From NCBI GenBank assembly GCA_963799815.1, contig CAWCYG010000007.1:62001-126000 (forward strand): a stretch of DNA of 64,000 bases, in the 5' to 3' direction. Positions 8,634-16,672 of the stretch are shown here, one piece after another. The notes under the pieces were generated by a model. The model did not search any database and was not told the origin of the DNA. It worked only from the letters and a program-made list of their open reading frames with translations. Position 1 is the stretch's first letter. Each line of letters begins with the position of its first letter. This DNA is from JBDTSW01 sp963799815 (GTDB lineage Bacteria; Actinomycetota; Thermoleophilia; Solirubrobacterales; 70-9). The translations under genes were made by a program, and so were the position numbers.

Positions 8634-8636
8634 CCG

Positions 8637-9212
8637 GTGGCGGTCCTTCCCATCATCGAGATCGGACACCCGACCCTGCGCGAGCCCGCCCGTGAGGTGA
8701 CGCCCGAGGAGCTTGCCTCGCCGGAGGTTCAGGCGCTCATCGACGACATGATCGAGACCAAACGAGCGATGCACGGCGCCGGGCTGGCGGCGCCGCAGAT
8801 CGGCGAGAGTCTGCGGATCGCCGTCGCCGAGGTCGAACCGAACAACTCCCGCTACCCGTACAAGCCAGCGTTTCCTTTGACCGTTTGCGTGAATCCGGTG
8901 ATCGAGCCCATCGACTCGGAGACCGCGATGATCAACGAGGGCTGCCTCTCGGTGCCCGGGCTTCGCGGCGAGCTGGAGCGCTACGTGAACATCCGCGTGA
9001 CCTATCTCGATCGCGACGAGACCGAGCGCTCAGAAACCAAGCGGGGGCTCACGGCGGGCACGTTTCAACACGAGGTTGACCACCTCGACGGCATCCTGTT
9101 CGTCGATCGGGCTGATCCGCGCACTCTCGCGACCTGGGAGCACTACGAGCGCTTCGGCCGCGAGGAGTTCGAGCGCCGCGCGCGCGAGCTCGTCGCACGC
9201 GTGGGGTCCTGA
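8637..9212 (+). CDS. def: Peptide deformylase-family metalloenzyme within the hut operon
   Basis: A 191-residue protein with all three deformylase motifs intact: GAGLAAPQIG (47-56), EGCLSVPG (101-108) and QHEVDH (144-149), whose Cys and two His bind the catalytic metal. The standard role is removal of the N-formyl group from nascent proteins. It starts 3 bp after the hutU stop and ends 1 bp before hutF, so it is co-transcribed with histidine degradation genes. No hutG (N-formylglutamate deformylase) is seen although HutF makes N-formylglutamate. It may be a housekeeping Def carried by the operon or a paralogue used for that step. Confidence 0.9.
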   Translation: MAVLPIIEIGHPTLREPAREVTPEELASPEVQALIDDMIETKRAMHGAGLAAPQIGESLRIAVAEVEPNNSRYPYKPAFPLTVCVNPVIEPIDSETAMINEGCLSVPGLRGELERYVNIRVTYLDRDETERSETKRGLTAGTFQHEVDHLDGILFVDRADPRTLATWEHYERFGREEFERRARELVARVGS

Positions 9213-9213
9213 G

Positions 9214-10548
9214 GTGAGCACCGCCGCCTATTGGTGCGAGCTCGCATGGCTGGGCAGTGAGCGTGCCGAGGCCGGCGTCGTGGTTGAGCTCGACGGCCAG
9301 CGGATCGAGAGCGTGGAGTCAGGGCTGGACACGCCTCCGGCTGGCGCCACGCGGCTCGATGGGCTCACCCTCCCAGGCCTGGCGAACGTCCACTCGCATG
9401 CGTTTCACCGCGCTCTGCGCGGCCGGACCCAGCGAGGCGGGGGGAGCTTTTGGACCTGGCGCGAGGACATGTACGCGCTGGCGGCTCGGCTCGACCCGGA
9501 CTCCTACCTGCGGCTCGCCCGGGCGACCTTCGCCGAGATGGCTCTTGCCGGCGTCACGGCCGTCGGCGAGTTCCACTACCTCCACCACGGCCCTGACGGA
9601 CGGCCGTACGCGAACCCGAACGAGTTGGGTGAGGTGATGATCACGGCGGCGGGAGAGGCGGGGATCCGGATCACGCTGCTCGATGCGTGCTACCTCCGAG
9701 GCGGCATCGGGGAGCCGCTGAACGCGGTTCAGCGCCGCTTCGCCGACGCGGACGCCGATGCCTGGGCCGCGCGCGCCGGGGGGCTTGCCGCGGGTGAGGG
9801 AATCAGGGTCGGCGCCGCCATACACAGCGTCCGCGCAGTGGACCCGGAATCGAGCGCCGTCGTGGCGTCGTGGGCTCGAGAGCGGGGAGCGCCGCTACAC
9901 GCTCACGTCTCCGAGCAGCCGGCCGAGAACGAGGCCTGCGCCGCCGAGTACGGGTCGACGCCGACAGAGGTGCTGGCCGCGGCCGGAGCCCTCGACGAGC
10001 GCTTCGCCGCCGTGCACGCGACGCACGTGCGGCCATCCGACATCGATGCGCTTGGGACGGCGGGGTGCTGCTGCTGCCTATGCCCCACGACCGAGCGTGA
10101 CCTGGCCGATGGGATTGGCCCGGCGGGGGCGCTCGCCGAAGCGGGCGCCTCGCTGGCGGTGGGCTCGGACTCGCACGCGGTGATCGACCTCTTCGAGGAG
10201 GCGCGTGCAGTCGAGCTCGACGAGCGCCTCGAGAGCCGGAAGCGAGGACGCCACCGAGCGGACGCGCTGCTGCGCGCGGCGACCAAGGATGGTCACGCCG
10301 CACTCGGGTGGCCGGAGGCCGGGAGGCTCGAGCCCGGCGCCGTGGCCGATCTGGTGACGATCGGGCTGGACGGCGTTCGAATGGCGGGCACGAGCCCTGA
10401 GACGGCGCTCGAGGCAGCGGTCTTCGCCGCCACGGCCGCGGAGGTCGACAGCGTGATCTGTGCCGGACGCGAGGTCGTCCGCAGCGGCGTCCATGTCCAT
10501 CTCGACGTCGCCGCCGAGCTGCGCGCAGCGATCGCGCCCCTTGTCTGA
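9214..10548 (+). CDS. hutF: Formimidoylglutamate deiminase
   Basis: An amidohydrolase-superfamily enzyme (444 residues) that deaminates N-formimidoyl-L-glutamate to N-formyl-L-glutamate. Metal ligands are visible in NVHSHAFHR, LHAHVSEQ and the late GSDSH; the glycine-rich RTQRGGGSFWTWREDMY segment is characteristic of HutF. The GTG at 9214 lies just after the def stop. Use of HutF implies the five-step hut route, which ends with hydrolysis of N-formylglutamate. hutI overlaps its stop by 1 bp. CCCC at about residues 330-333 is an odd Cys run next to the CPTTE motif. Confidence 0.93.
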   Translation: MSTAAYWCELAWLGSERAEAGVVVELDGQRIESVESGLDTPPAGATRLDGLTLPGLANVHSHAFHRALRGRTQRGGGSFWTWREDMYALAARLDPDSYLRLARATFAEMALAGVTAVGEFHYLHHGPDGRPYANPNELGEVMITAAGEAGIRITLLDACYLRGGIGEPLNAVQRRFADADADAWAARAGGLAAGEGIRVGAAIHSVRAVDPESSAVVASWARERGAPLHAHVSEQPAENEACAAEYGSTPTEVLAAAGALDERFAAVHATHVRPSDIDALGTAGCCCCLCPTTERDLADGIGPAGALAEAGASLAVGSDSHAVIDLFEEARAVELDERLESRKRGRHRADALLRAATKDGHAALGWPEAGRLEPGAVADLVTIGLDGVRMAGTSPETALEAAVFAATAAEVDSVICAGREVVRSGVHVHLDVAAELRAAIAPLV

Positions 10549-11723
10549 TGAGCGCGCTCGTCATCGACAACATCGGTCTCCTCGTCACCAACGAGCCGGC
10601 GCTCGGCGAGGGCCAGCTCGGCACCGTTACCAACGCTGCGCTGGTGATCGAGGACGAAAAGGTGGCGTCGATCGAATCCGCGGGGGCGATCGCCGACGAG
10701 CGGATCGACGCCGAGAGACGGTGCGTGATCCCCGGGTTCGTCGACAGCCACACCCACCTGGTGTTCGCCGGCGACCGGGCCGCTGAGTTCGCGGCTCGCA
10801 TGGCGGGAGCTCCATACGAGGCCGGCGGCATCCGCGTGACCACGGAGGCCACGCGCTCGGCCACGATCGACGAGCTCGAGCGCCTGGCACTGACCCGTCG
10901 CGCCGAAGCCCTCCGCGCCGGCATCACCAGCATCGAGATCAAGTCGGGCTACGGGCTCGAGGTCGAAGCCGAGCGTCGCCTTTGCGAGGTGGCCGCCACG
11001 CTCACGGACGAGGTGACCTTTCTCGGCGCCCACGCCGTGCCGGCGGAGTACGAAGGCCGCGCTGACGACTACGTCGCCCTCGTGTGCGGCGAGATGCTCG
11101 CCGCGTGCGGGCCCCTATGCCGATGGATCGATGTCTTCTGCGAGCGCGGCGCGTTCGACGCTGAGCAATCGCGCGCGGTGCTCGAGGCCGGCAGGGCGGC
11201 GGGGCTCGGGATGCGTGTCCATGGCAACCAGCTCGGTCCAGGTGCGGGTGTCCAGCTCGCCGTCGAGCTCGGGGCGGCCTCGGTCGATCACTGCACGTAT
11301 CTCTCCGCGGAGGACATCGACGCCCTTGCCGGAGGCCAGACCGTCGCCACCTTCCTGCCGGCAACGGACTTCTCGACGCGCCAGCCCTACCCGGACGCCC
11401 GTCCGGTGATCGATGCGGGGGCCACGGTCGCGATCGCGACGAACTGCAATCCGGGGTCGAGCTATACGACCTCGATGGGCTTCTGCATCGCGCTCGCCGT
11501 CCGCGACCTCGGGATGACGTCGGACGAGGCGCTGCGGGCAGCCACCCTCGGCGGGGCCACGGCGCTCGGTCGCGAGGACGTGGGGCGCCTTAATCCGGGC
11601 TCAAGCGCGGACGCTCTCATCCTCAACGCCGAATCGCACGCGGACTTCGTCTACCGGCCCGGCGTTCCGCTGGTCGCCACCGCAATCGTCGGCGGCGTCC
11701 CCTCCGCCACTGCGCTGGACTGA
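10548..11723 (+). CDS. hutI: Imidazolonepropionase
   Basis: It hydrolyses 4-imidazolone-5-propionate to N-formimidoyl-L-glutamate. The 391-residue amidohydrolase shows the metal motif DSHTHLVFAGDR, then GYGLEVEAE, HGNQLG, DHCTYLS and TNCNPGS, all typical of HutI. The ATG shares one base with the hutF stop. It is the last hut gene; its stop abuts the stop of the convergent TetR gene, with no room for a separate terminator. Confidence 0.96.
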   Translation: MSALVIDNIGLLVTNEPALGEGQLGTVTNAALVIEDEKVASIESAGAIADERIDAERRCVIPGFVDSHTHLVFAGDRAAEFAARMAGAPYEAGGIRVTTEATRSATIDELERLALTRRAEALRAGITSIEIKSGYGLEVEAERRLCEVAATLTDEVTFLGAHAVPAEYEGRADDYVALVCGEMLAACGPLCRWIDVFCERGAFDAEQSRAVLEAGRAAGLGMRVHGNQLGPGAGVQLAVELGAASVDHCTYLSAEDIDALAGGQTVATFLPATDFSTRQPYPDARPVIDAGATVAIATNCNPGSSYTTSMGFCIALAVRDLGMTSDEALRAATLGGATALGREDVGRLNPGSSADALILNAESHADFVYRPGVPLVATAIVGGVPSATALD

Positions 11724-12344
11724 CTACGCCGGCTCGAGCAGGCGCTCGATTGCGTCGCGCAGTAGCCCGAGGGCGCGATCTCGTTCCATCGTCTCAGCGA
11801 GCCAGCGCGTGCAAAGCCCGTCGACCAGCGAGATGAGCTCATCGGCCGCGGTGTCGGGGTCGACGCCGGCGCGAATCGAGCCATCGGCAACGCCCGCCTC
11901 GATCGCCCCGCAGACGTTTTTCCGCCAACCCTCGGTCACCCGGCGAACGTCCGCGCGCAGGGCCGGGTCGAAGACCGCCGATGCGCTCACTTCGCCCCAG
12001 ACAACGGCGTTGTCCCTCACCTCGGCCTCGTCGGAGAGCTCTGCCAGGAGTGCTTCCGAGACGGCCTCGAAGCCATTCGAGGCGGTGGGCTCGCGCAGTG
12101 CCGCCGATGGCGCCACCTCGCTGGCGTGTTCGAGCGCAGCCCGCACGAGGCCGGCCCGGTTTCCGAAGTGGTAGTAGAGGAGCGGGGCGGAGACCCCGGC
12201 CTCACCGGCGACGTCCTCGATCCGGAGCCCCCGCACACCGCGCCGGGCGATCACGGTCGCGACCGCGACCAGGATCGCCTCGCGATTGTCGCGCGGCTTC
12301 GACTCAGTGGAGGTCGAGATGGGGCTGAGGCCTTTCACAGCCAT
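11724..12344 (-). CDS. TetR-family transcriptional regulator
   Basis: A 206-residue one-domain-plus-ligand-domain repressor. The DNA-binding helix-turn-helix is at about 30-70 (GLRIEDVAGEAGVSAPLLYYHFGNRAGLV); the C-terminal region with WRKNVCGAIEAGVADGSIRAGVDPDTAA resembles BetI-like ligand domains. The start at 12344 was chosen because upstream codons run into the cysM promoter. It is convergent with hutI, so it is a candidate hut regulator, but the sequence gives no direct proof. Confidence 0.85.
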   Translation of the reverse strand: MAVKGLSPISTSTESKPRDNREAILVAVATVIARRGVRGLRIEDVAGEAGVSAPLLYYHFGNRAGLVRAALEHASEVAPSAALREPTASNGFEAVSEALLAELSDEAEVRDNAVVWGEVSASAVFDPALRADVRRVTEGWRKNVCGAIEAGVADGSIRAGVDPDTAADELISLVDGLCTRWLAETMERDRALGLLRDAIERLLEPA

Positions 12345-12408
12345 GGAGCGTGGCAGAGCGGCCTCCAAGATGCCGCCTCAGGCCGCCGCTTTAGCCTTGG
12401 ACCCTCAC

Positions 12409-12414
12409 TACACT
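12409..12414 (+). promoter_or_regulatory. Probable leaderless -10 box of cysM
   Basis: TACACT lies 9 bases before the GTG start. The ten bases CTACACTTTC are identical to those at 304-313 before moeZ, another gene of the same pathway. Confidence 0.45.
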
Positions 12415-12423
12415 TTCGAAAGC

Positions 12424-13395
12424 GTGACGCCCGAAGAGCACACACTCAACCGCCCGTGCGGCGGGCGTTACGGCAACCTCGTCGAGGCCGTCGGCAACAC
12501 GCCGCTGGTCGAGCTCCCCCGCCTCTCCCCGAGGGAGGGAGTACGCATCTTCGCCAAGCTCGAGGGGCAGAACCCGACCGGGTCCGTCAAGGACCGCGTG
12601 GCGAAGTCCATGATCGAGGCCGCCGAGGCTGAGGGGGCGATCGAGCCCGGCCAGATGATCCTCGAGCCCACCTCGGGCAACACCGGCATCTCGCTGGGGA
12701 TGATCTGCCGGCGCAAGGGCTATCCGCTCAAGGTCGTCATGCCCGACAACGTCACCGAGGAGCGCACCCAGCTCCTGCGCATGTACGGCGCCGAGATCGT
12801 CTACTCGGAGGGCGCGAAGGGCTCGAACGGCGCAGTCGAGGTCGCGCTTGAGATGGCGGGGGCCGACAGCTCCTATTACATGCCGTACCAGTACGGCAAC
12901 GAGGCGAACCCCGACGCGCACTATCACGGGACCGCGCCGGAGATCCTCGAGGAGCTCGACGAGGTCACGGCCTTCGTGGCGGGGCTCGGCACCGGGGGGA
13001 CGCTGATGGGCAACGGCAGGCGCCTGAAGGAGCACAACCCGGCGACGAAGATCGTCGCCGTCGAGCCCATGCAGGGCGAGCTCGTCCAGGGCCTTCGCTC
13101 CCTCGACGACGGCTTCATCCCGCCGATCATCGACCTCTCCGTGCTCGACCGCAAGATCATGGTGTCCAATCACGACGCGATCGTCTGGACTCAGAAGCTG
13201 CTGCGTGAGGAGGGTCTTTTCGCCGGTGTCTCGGCCGGCGCGATCGCCGCCATCTGCGTGCGGATCGCGAACGAGCTGGACGAGGGCAACGTCGTCTTCC
13301 TCGTCCCGGATGACGGCTGGAAGTACCTCTCCTCCGGCGTCTACACGAAGTCGATCGAAGAGCTCGAGGGCGTCGACTCCACGGTCTGGTGGTAG
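12424..13395 (+). CDS. cysM: O-phosphoserine/CysO-type cysteine synthase B
   Basis: A 323-residue PLP enzyme, the same length as Mycobacterium tuberculosis CysM and much closer to it than to CysK. The PLP lysine is in PTGSVKDR, the substrate loop in EPTSGNTGISLGM and the phosphate loop in GTGGTLMGNGR. The tail from DDGWKYLSSGVY to VDSTVWW matches the C-terminal segment that closes over the CysM active site. CysM in that family joins O-phosphoserine with CysO thiocarboxylate to form a CysO-cysteine adduct. The frame is open upstream to 12286, but homology and the -10 box support GTG 12424. Confidence 0.92.
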   Translation: MTPEEHTLNRPCGGRYGNLVEAVGNTPLVELPRLSPREGVRIFAKLEGQNPTGSVKDRVAKSMIEAAEAEGAIEPGQMILEPTSGNTGISLGMICRRKGYPLKVVMPDNVTEERTQLLRMYGAEIVYSEGAKGSNGAVEVALEMAGADSSYYMPYQYGNEANPDAHYHGTAPEILEELDEVTAFVAGLGTGGTLMGNGRRLKEHNPATKIVAVEPMQGELVQGLRSLDDGFIPPIIDLSVLDRKIMVSNHDAIVWTQKLLREEGLFAGVSAGAIAAICVRIANELDEGNVVFLVPDDGWKYLSSGVYTKSIEELEGVDSTVWW

Positions 13396-14105
13396 GGGCG
13401 GCCGGTGAGGCCGCCGCGATAAAGGCAGAGCTCGCCGAGCTCGCCGATCCCGAACGCGCCCGCGTCGTCGCCCCATATCTCGGCATGGTCCCCGGGGGGT
13501 ATGGCGAGGTGGACGTGCTGTTGGGCATGCCCGTGCCCGAGCAGCGCAGAGTCGCCGGCCGCCATCCCCAGGCATCCCTCGCCGATTGTGACGAGTTGTT
13601 GCGCAGCAAGATCCATGAGCACCGGTTCGTAGCGCTCGTCGTTCTTCGCGCTCGGTTCGAGCGAGGTGATGCCGCTGAACGCGAGACGATCGCGGAGCTC
13701 TACCTCGATCGTCGTGCCCGCGTCAACAACTGGGACCTCGTCGATTCCTCGGCGCCCTACCTGCTGGCTGACCGCATCCGCCGTGCGCCGCGAAAGCTCC
13801 TCGATCCGCTTGCCTCGTCGCCGTCGCTGTGGGATCGCCGGATCGCGATCGTGGGGACCTTCTCGCTGATCCGGGACGGACAGTTCGACCAGACGCTGCG
13901 CCTCGCCGCCCGGCTCCTGAACGACGACGAGGACCTGATCCACAAGGCCACCGGCTGGATGCTCCGCGAGGTGGGCAAGCGCGACGAGGCCGTCCTGCGC
14001 GCGTTCTTAGACGTGCACGCCGCAGAGATGCCGAGAACGGCCCTGCGGTACTCGCTCGAGCGGCTGCCGAAGCCCGACCGGGCCGCGTACATGGCAGCGC
14101 GATAG
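13389..14105 (+). CDS. AlkD-like DNA alkylation repair protein
   Basis: A 238-residue all-helical HEAT-like repeat protein. The stretches VNNWDLVDSSAPYL, LASSPSLWDRRIAIV, LIHKATGWMLREVGKRD and MPRTALRYSLERL match the COG4912 DNA alkylation repair family, whose best known member AlkD is a glycosylase for 3-methyl- and 7-methylpurines. The catalytic Asp and Trp of WD motifs (NNWDLVD, LWDRR) are present. The GTG start overlaps the cysM stop by 7 bp, so it is probably co-transcribed. Substrate specificity cannot be judged. Confidence 0.8.
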   Translation: MVGAAGEAAAIKAELAELADPERARVVAPYLGMVPGGYGEVDVLLGMPVPEQRRVAGRHPQASLADCDELLRSKIHEHRFVALVVLRARFERGDAAERETIAELYLDRRARVNNWDLVDSSAPYLLADRIRRAPRKLLDPLASSPSLWDRRIAIVGTFSLIRDGQFDQTLRLAARLLNDDEDLIHKATGWMLREVGKRDEAVLRAFLDVHAAEMPRTALRYSLERLPKPDRAAYMAAR

Positions 14106-14108
14106 CCT
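14103..14108 (+). promoter_or_regulatory. Possible leaderless -10 box of the glyoxalase-fold gene
   Basis: TAGCCT overlaps the stop of the preceding gene and lies 8 bases before the ATG at 14117. The intervening GGCGGGG could equally act as a weak ribosome site, so co-translation is also possible. Confidence 0.3.
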
Positions 14109-14116
14109 CGGCGGGG

Positions 14117-14503
14117 ATGGATCCAATCCGCACGAAAGGCCTCGATCACGTCGCCATAACGGTCGCGGATCTGCGGCGCTCGCACGACTTCTATGCCGGC
14201 GTGCTCGGCCTCGAGAGTCGCTACGGGCCTGACCACGAGCCGGTCTTCATGCTCGCGGAGGGCAGCGGCCTTGCCCTCTTTAGCGCGGAGTCTCACCCGG
14301 GCGATGGCACGGACGAGGGACGAGCGGACATACGTGTCATGCACGTGGCGTTTCGGGTGGACCGAGAGGAGTTCGACCGCGCCCGGGCCGAACTCGACTC
14401 CGCTGGGCTTGAGGGTCGGTTCGCCGACCACGGTGCAGTGCACTCGCTCTACTTTCGCGATCCCGACGGCCACGAGATCGAGCTCGCGACCTACGACGTC
14501 TAG
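14117..14503 (+). CDS. VOC/glyoxalase-fold metal-binding protein
   Basis: A 128-residue single-domain vicinal oxygen chelate protein. The first half starts with GLDHVAITVADLRRSHDFYAG, the second with MHVAFRV and ends FRDPDGHEIELATYDV. His and Glu residues in metal positions (H10-type DHV, MHVAF, HEIEL) are kept. Relatives include methylmalonyl-CoA epimerase, glyoxalase I, dioxygenases and fosfomycin-resistance proteins; the sequence does not tell which. It lies 11 bp past the AlkD-like gene and 4 bp before the next one. Confidence 0.75.
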   Translation: MDPIRTKGLDHVAITVADLRRSHDFYAGVLGLESRYGPDHEPVFMLAEGSGLALFSAESHPGDGTDEGRADIRVMHVAFRVDREEFDRARAELDSAGLEGRFADHGAVHSLYFRDPDGHEIELATYDV

Positions 14504-14507
14504 CGCC

Positions 14508-15320
14508 ATGAACGCCACGTCCGAAGCGGCCGTCGAGCGGGCCGCCGCGCGCGTGCGCGAGCTGGCTGCGTCGTACGACCCGCCGAGCTTCGACGACGTG
14601 CCCGACGCCGATGCCGCCATCTTCCTCTGCGCGGTCGACCACTCGACCGGCTATCGCGACGCGCACCGGGTGGACGATCGCGGCCCGTTCTCCGGCAGCG
14701 AGCTCATGTGGCAGCTCGGGCTGCGTGCGCACGAGCGAGAGCAGCGCGGCCTGCTGCGCGCCGAACGCCTGGAGACCGTGGACAGCGATGCGGTCGCCCG
14801 CTGGTTTCAGGCCGACGACGAGACGGTAGGCGATCCCGATCGCCGCGCGGCCCTCTGGCGCGACCTGGCGACGCGCCTGCAGCGCGAGTACCGCGGCGCC
14901 GCCGGCGCCCTCCTTGCAGCGACCGGAGGGAGGCTGGGCGGACCGGGCGGCCTACTCGCCCGCCTCCGCGGGTTCGAGGCCTACTCCGACCCGCTAGCGA
15001 AGAAGGCCTTCCTATTCGCCAAGATCTGCGACCGTCGTGGCTGGTTCGAGGTGCTCGACCCCGAGAGGTGGGAGGTGTGCGCGGACAACGTGCTGATGAG
15101 GCTCGCGCTGCGTTCGGGCCTCGTCGCAGAGGGTTCGCTCCAAGACGTGCGCGCGAACACGCGAGCGGCATTCAAGCGGGTCGCGACAACGGCCGAGATC
15201 GAGCGGCCGATCCTCGACGATCTGCTCTGGGAGCTGGGCCGAGACGACCGGGACCTGCTCGGGCGGGAGGCGGGCGATGTGACCGAGCCGGCCCGCGATC
15301 CGGCTTCAGCCTGGTACTAG
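14508..15320 (+). CDS. Unrecognised helical protein, faintly Qng1/DUF2419-like
   Basis: A 270-residue soluble, Arg/Ala/Leu-rich protein that I do not firmly recognise. It has no signal peptide or membrane segment. Features are CAVDHSTGYRDAHRVDD near the N-terminus, FEAYSDPLAKKAFLFAKICDRRGWF in the middle, and ADNVLMRLALRSGLV, DVRANTRAAFKRVA and LDDLLWELGRDD at the end. The order of these last elements is reminiscent of queuosine-salvage nucleosidase (Qng1) proteins, but the match is weak. It starts 4 bp after the glyoxalase gene and belongs to the cysM transcript region. Confidence 0.5.
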   Translation: MNATSEAAVERAAARVRELAASYDPPSFDDVPDADAAIFLCAVDHSTGYRDAHRVDDRGPFSGSELMWQLGLRAHEREQRGLLRAERLETVDSDAVARWFQADDETVGDPDRRAALWRDLATRLQREYRGAAGALLAATGGRLGGPGGLLARLRGFEAYSDPLAKKAFLFAKICDRRGWFEVLDPERWEVCADNVLMRLALRSGLVAEGSLQDVRANTRAAFKRVATTAEIERPILDDLLWELGRDDRDLLGREAGDVTEPARDPASAWY

Positions 15321-15329
15321 CACGGACGC

Positions 15330-15704
15330 CTAGAACGCGGCCAGCTCGGGGTTGTCGGCGAAGATGAAGAACCAGACCAAGAGCGCGATCACCGCCAACG
15401 CGAATGAGATGAGCAGGAGCGGCTCGATTGGTCCGCGGCCTTCGTCGGTCCCCGTCCGGATCCTCAGATAGAGCTCGTTCAGCCGTAACAGCAGCGGCGC
15501 GAACAGCAGCATCGCCAACGGAATCGCGATCAGGGTGACCACGAAGTGCGTGTTCGAGTCCGTCACCTGGGCGACAACCCATGCCGTCCCGAGTGGCACC
15601 ACCGTCCACAGCGCGAGTGCGCCCAGCGCCAGCAGGACGAGCACGAACCCCGCGGCAACGCGATCGAGCGCGCTGGAGTCCGGTGCGGCTGCCTTCGGAT
15701 TCAT
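15330..15704 (-). CDS. Small integral membrane protein
   Basis: A 124-residue protein with three predicted membrane helices (about 22-45, 55-75 and 100-120), a cytosolic-looking LRIRTGTDEGRG loop and no recognisable motif. The ATG at 15704 is chosen over one at 15728 because the hydrophobic core follows at a usual distance. It is convergent with the preceding gene and divergent from mec. Function unknown. Confidence 0.5.
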   Translation of the reverse strand: MNPKAAAPDSSALDRVAAGFVLVLLALGALALWTVVPLGTAWVVAQVTDSNTHFVVTLIAIPLAMLLFAPLLLRLNELYLRIRTGTDEGRGPIEPLLLISFALAVIALLVWFFIFADNPELAAF

Positions 15705-15758
15705 GGCTTGCCGAAACCGTAGTGCCACGGCTGCGGTGTTGCCTCAGTCCCCCGCCGC

Positions 15759-15764
15759 TAGCCT
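15759..15764 (+). promoter_or_regulatory. Probable leaderless -10 box of mec
   Basis: TAGCCT followed by 6 bases and the ATG at 15771; no Shine-Dalgarno is present. Confidence 0.45.
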
Positions 15765-15770
15765 CGCCCC

Positions 15771-16160
15771 ATGCGTGTTTCCCGGGACCTGATCAACGCG
15801 ATCGTGGCTCACGCCCGCGCGGACGCGCCGAACGAGTGCTGCGGGCTCATCGGCGGCCGCGATGACACGCCCGTCAGCACCCGCCGCGCGGAGAACCTCT
15901 TCGCCAGTCCCACGCGCTTCGAGGTCGGTGATCTGCCGCGACTCCTCCGTGAGATCGAGGAGTCCGGTGAGGATCTCCTCGGGATGTACCACTCGCATCC
16001 ACGTAGCGAGGCATATCCCTCCCAGACCGACGTCAACCTGGCGTGGGGATGGCCTGGCACGACGTGGTTCATCTGTTCCCTGATGGATTCGGAGCCGGCG
16101 GTGCGCGCGTTTGTGATCGAGGACGCTCAGGTCGACGAGATCGACCTCGAGATCGAGTAG
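15771..16160 (+). CDS. mec: JAMM/MPN zinc protease, Mec-like
   Basis: A 129-residue Mov34/MPN/PAD-1 metalloprotease. The JAMM motif is complete: Glu22 in NECCG, and HSHPRSEAYPSQTD with His74, His76, Ser84 and Asp87. In Mycobacterium, Mec cuts the CysO-cysteine adduct made by CysM, freeing cysteine and regenerating CysO. Here mec is 2.4 kb past cysM on the same strand and 14 kb from cysO. Because CysO has residues after Gly-Gly, this protein may also do the first trimming step. Other JAMM roles are possible but the presence of all partners favours this one. Confidence 0.88.
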   Translation: MRVSRDLINAIVAHARADAPNECCGLIGGRDDTPVSTRRAENLFASPTRFEVGDLPRLLREIEESGEDLLGMYHSHPRSEAYPSQTDVNLAWGWPGTTWFICSLMDSEPAVRAFVIEDAQVDEIDLEIE

Positions 16161-16167
16161 GCGCCGC

Positions 16168-16662
16168 TTGGCCGACGAGCCGCTCGCCTGTCCCACCTGC
16201 GGCCGCCGCTTCGCGCCGGGTGAGCGCTTCTGCCCCGACGATGGCATGCCGCTGGTCCAGGTGGGCGCTGCGGAGGAGTCCCTTACCGAGGCTCAAGAAC
16301 GGGCGCGGAAGGTAAAGCCGCAGTTCACCGAGGGCGAGCTCGTCCGGGTCGCCGGCGGGCGCAACCTCGCCGAGGCCGAGCTTGTTCAGGGGATCCTGCT
16401 CGACCAGGGGATTCCGAGCGTGCAACGACGGACGCGCGGCTTTGACGTCCCGGACTTCCTCGCAGCAGGCCCCAGGGACATCCTCGTGCCGCAGGCCGCC
16501 GCCAGGGAGGCGCTGGCGCTGCTGAGCGACGCCGACCTCGGGCCCCAGCTGCCCGCGCCAGGAGATGACCGCGGCCGAGCCCAGAGGCTGGCACTGGGAA
16601 TGGCGATCGCCCTCGTCCTCGCGGCCGCCGTGATCTGGCTGATGCTCGAGCTGGTGCGCTAG
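16168..16662 (+). CDS. Zinc-ribbon, DUF2007-like and membrane-anchor protein
   Basis: A 164-residue protein. An N-terminal zinc ribbon (CPTCG ... FCPDDG, about 8-26) is followed by a region (about 55-125) with LVRVAGGRNLAEAELVQGILLDQGI, which is typical of DUF2007 putative signal-transducing domains, and a C-terminal membrane helix (about 140-160). It begins with TTG 7 bp after mec and is probably co-transcribed. The role is unknown; a membrane-tethered sensor is a guess. Confidence 0.6.
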   Translation: MADEPLACPTCGRRFAPGERFCPDDGMPLVQVGAAEESLTEAQERARKVKPQFTEGELVRVAGGRNLAEAELVQGILLDQGIPSVQRRTRGFDVPDFLAAGPRDILVPQAAAREALALLSDADLGPQLPAPGDDRGRAQRLALGMAIALVLAAAVIWLMLELVR

Positions 16663-16672
16663 CAGCGACGAG

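Noticed and set aside
6777..8774. A 665-codon minus-strand open frame across hutU
   Set aside because: It is the antisense shadow of hutU, Arg/Asp/Gly-rich and without any recognisable motif; such long shadows are normal in GC-rich DNA.
9076..9213. A longer start for hutF inside def
   Set aside because: Those codons are the shadow of def; the GTG at 9214 starts the homology.
12286..12423. A longer N-terminus for CysM
   Set aside because: The extra 46 codons lie over the TetR start and hold the cysM promoter element; homology begins after GTG 12424.
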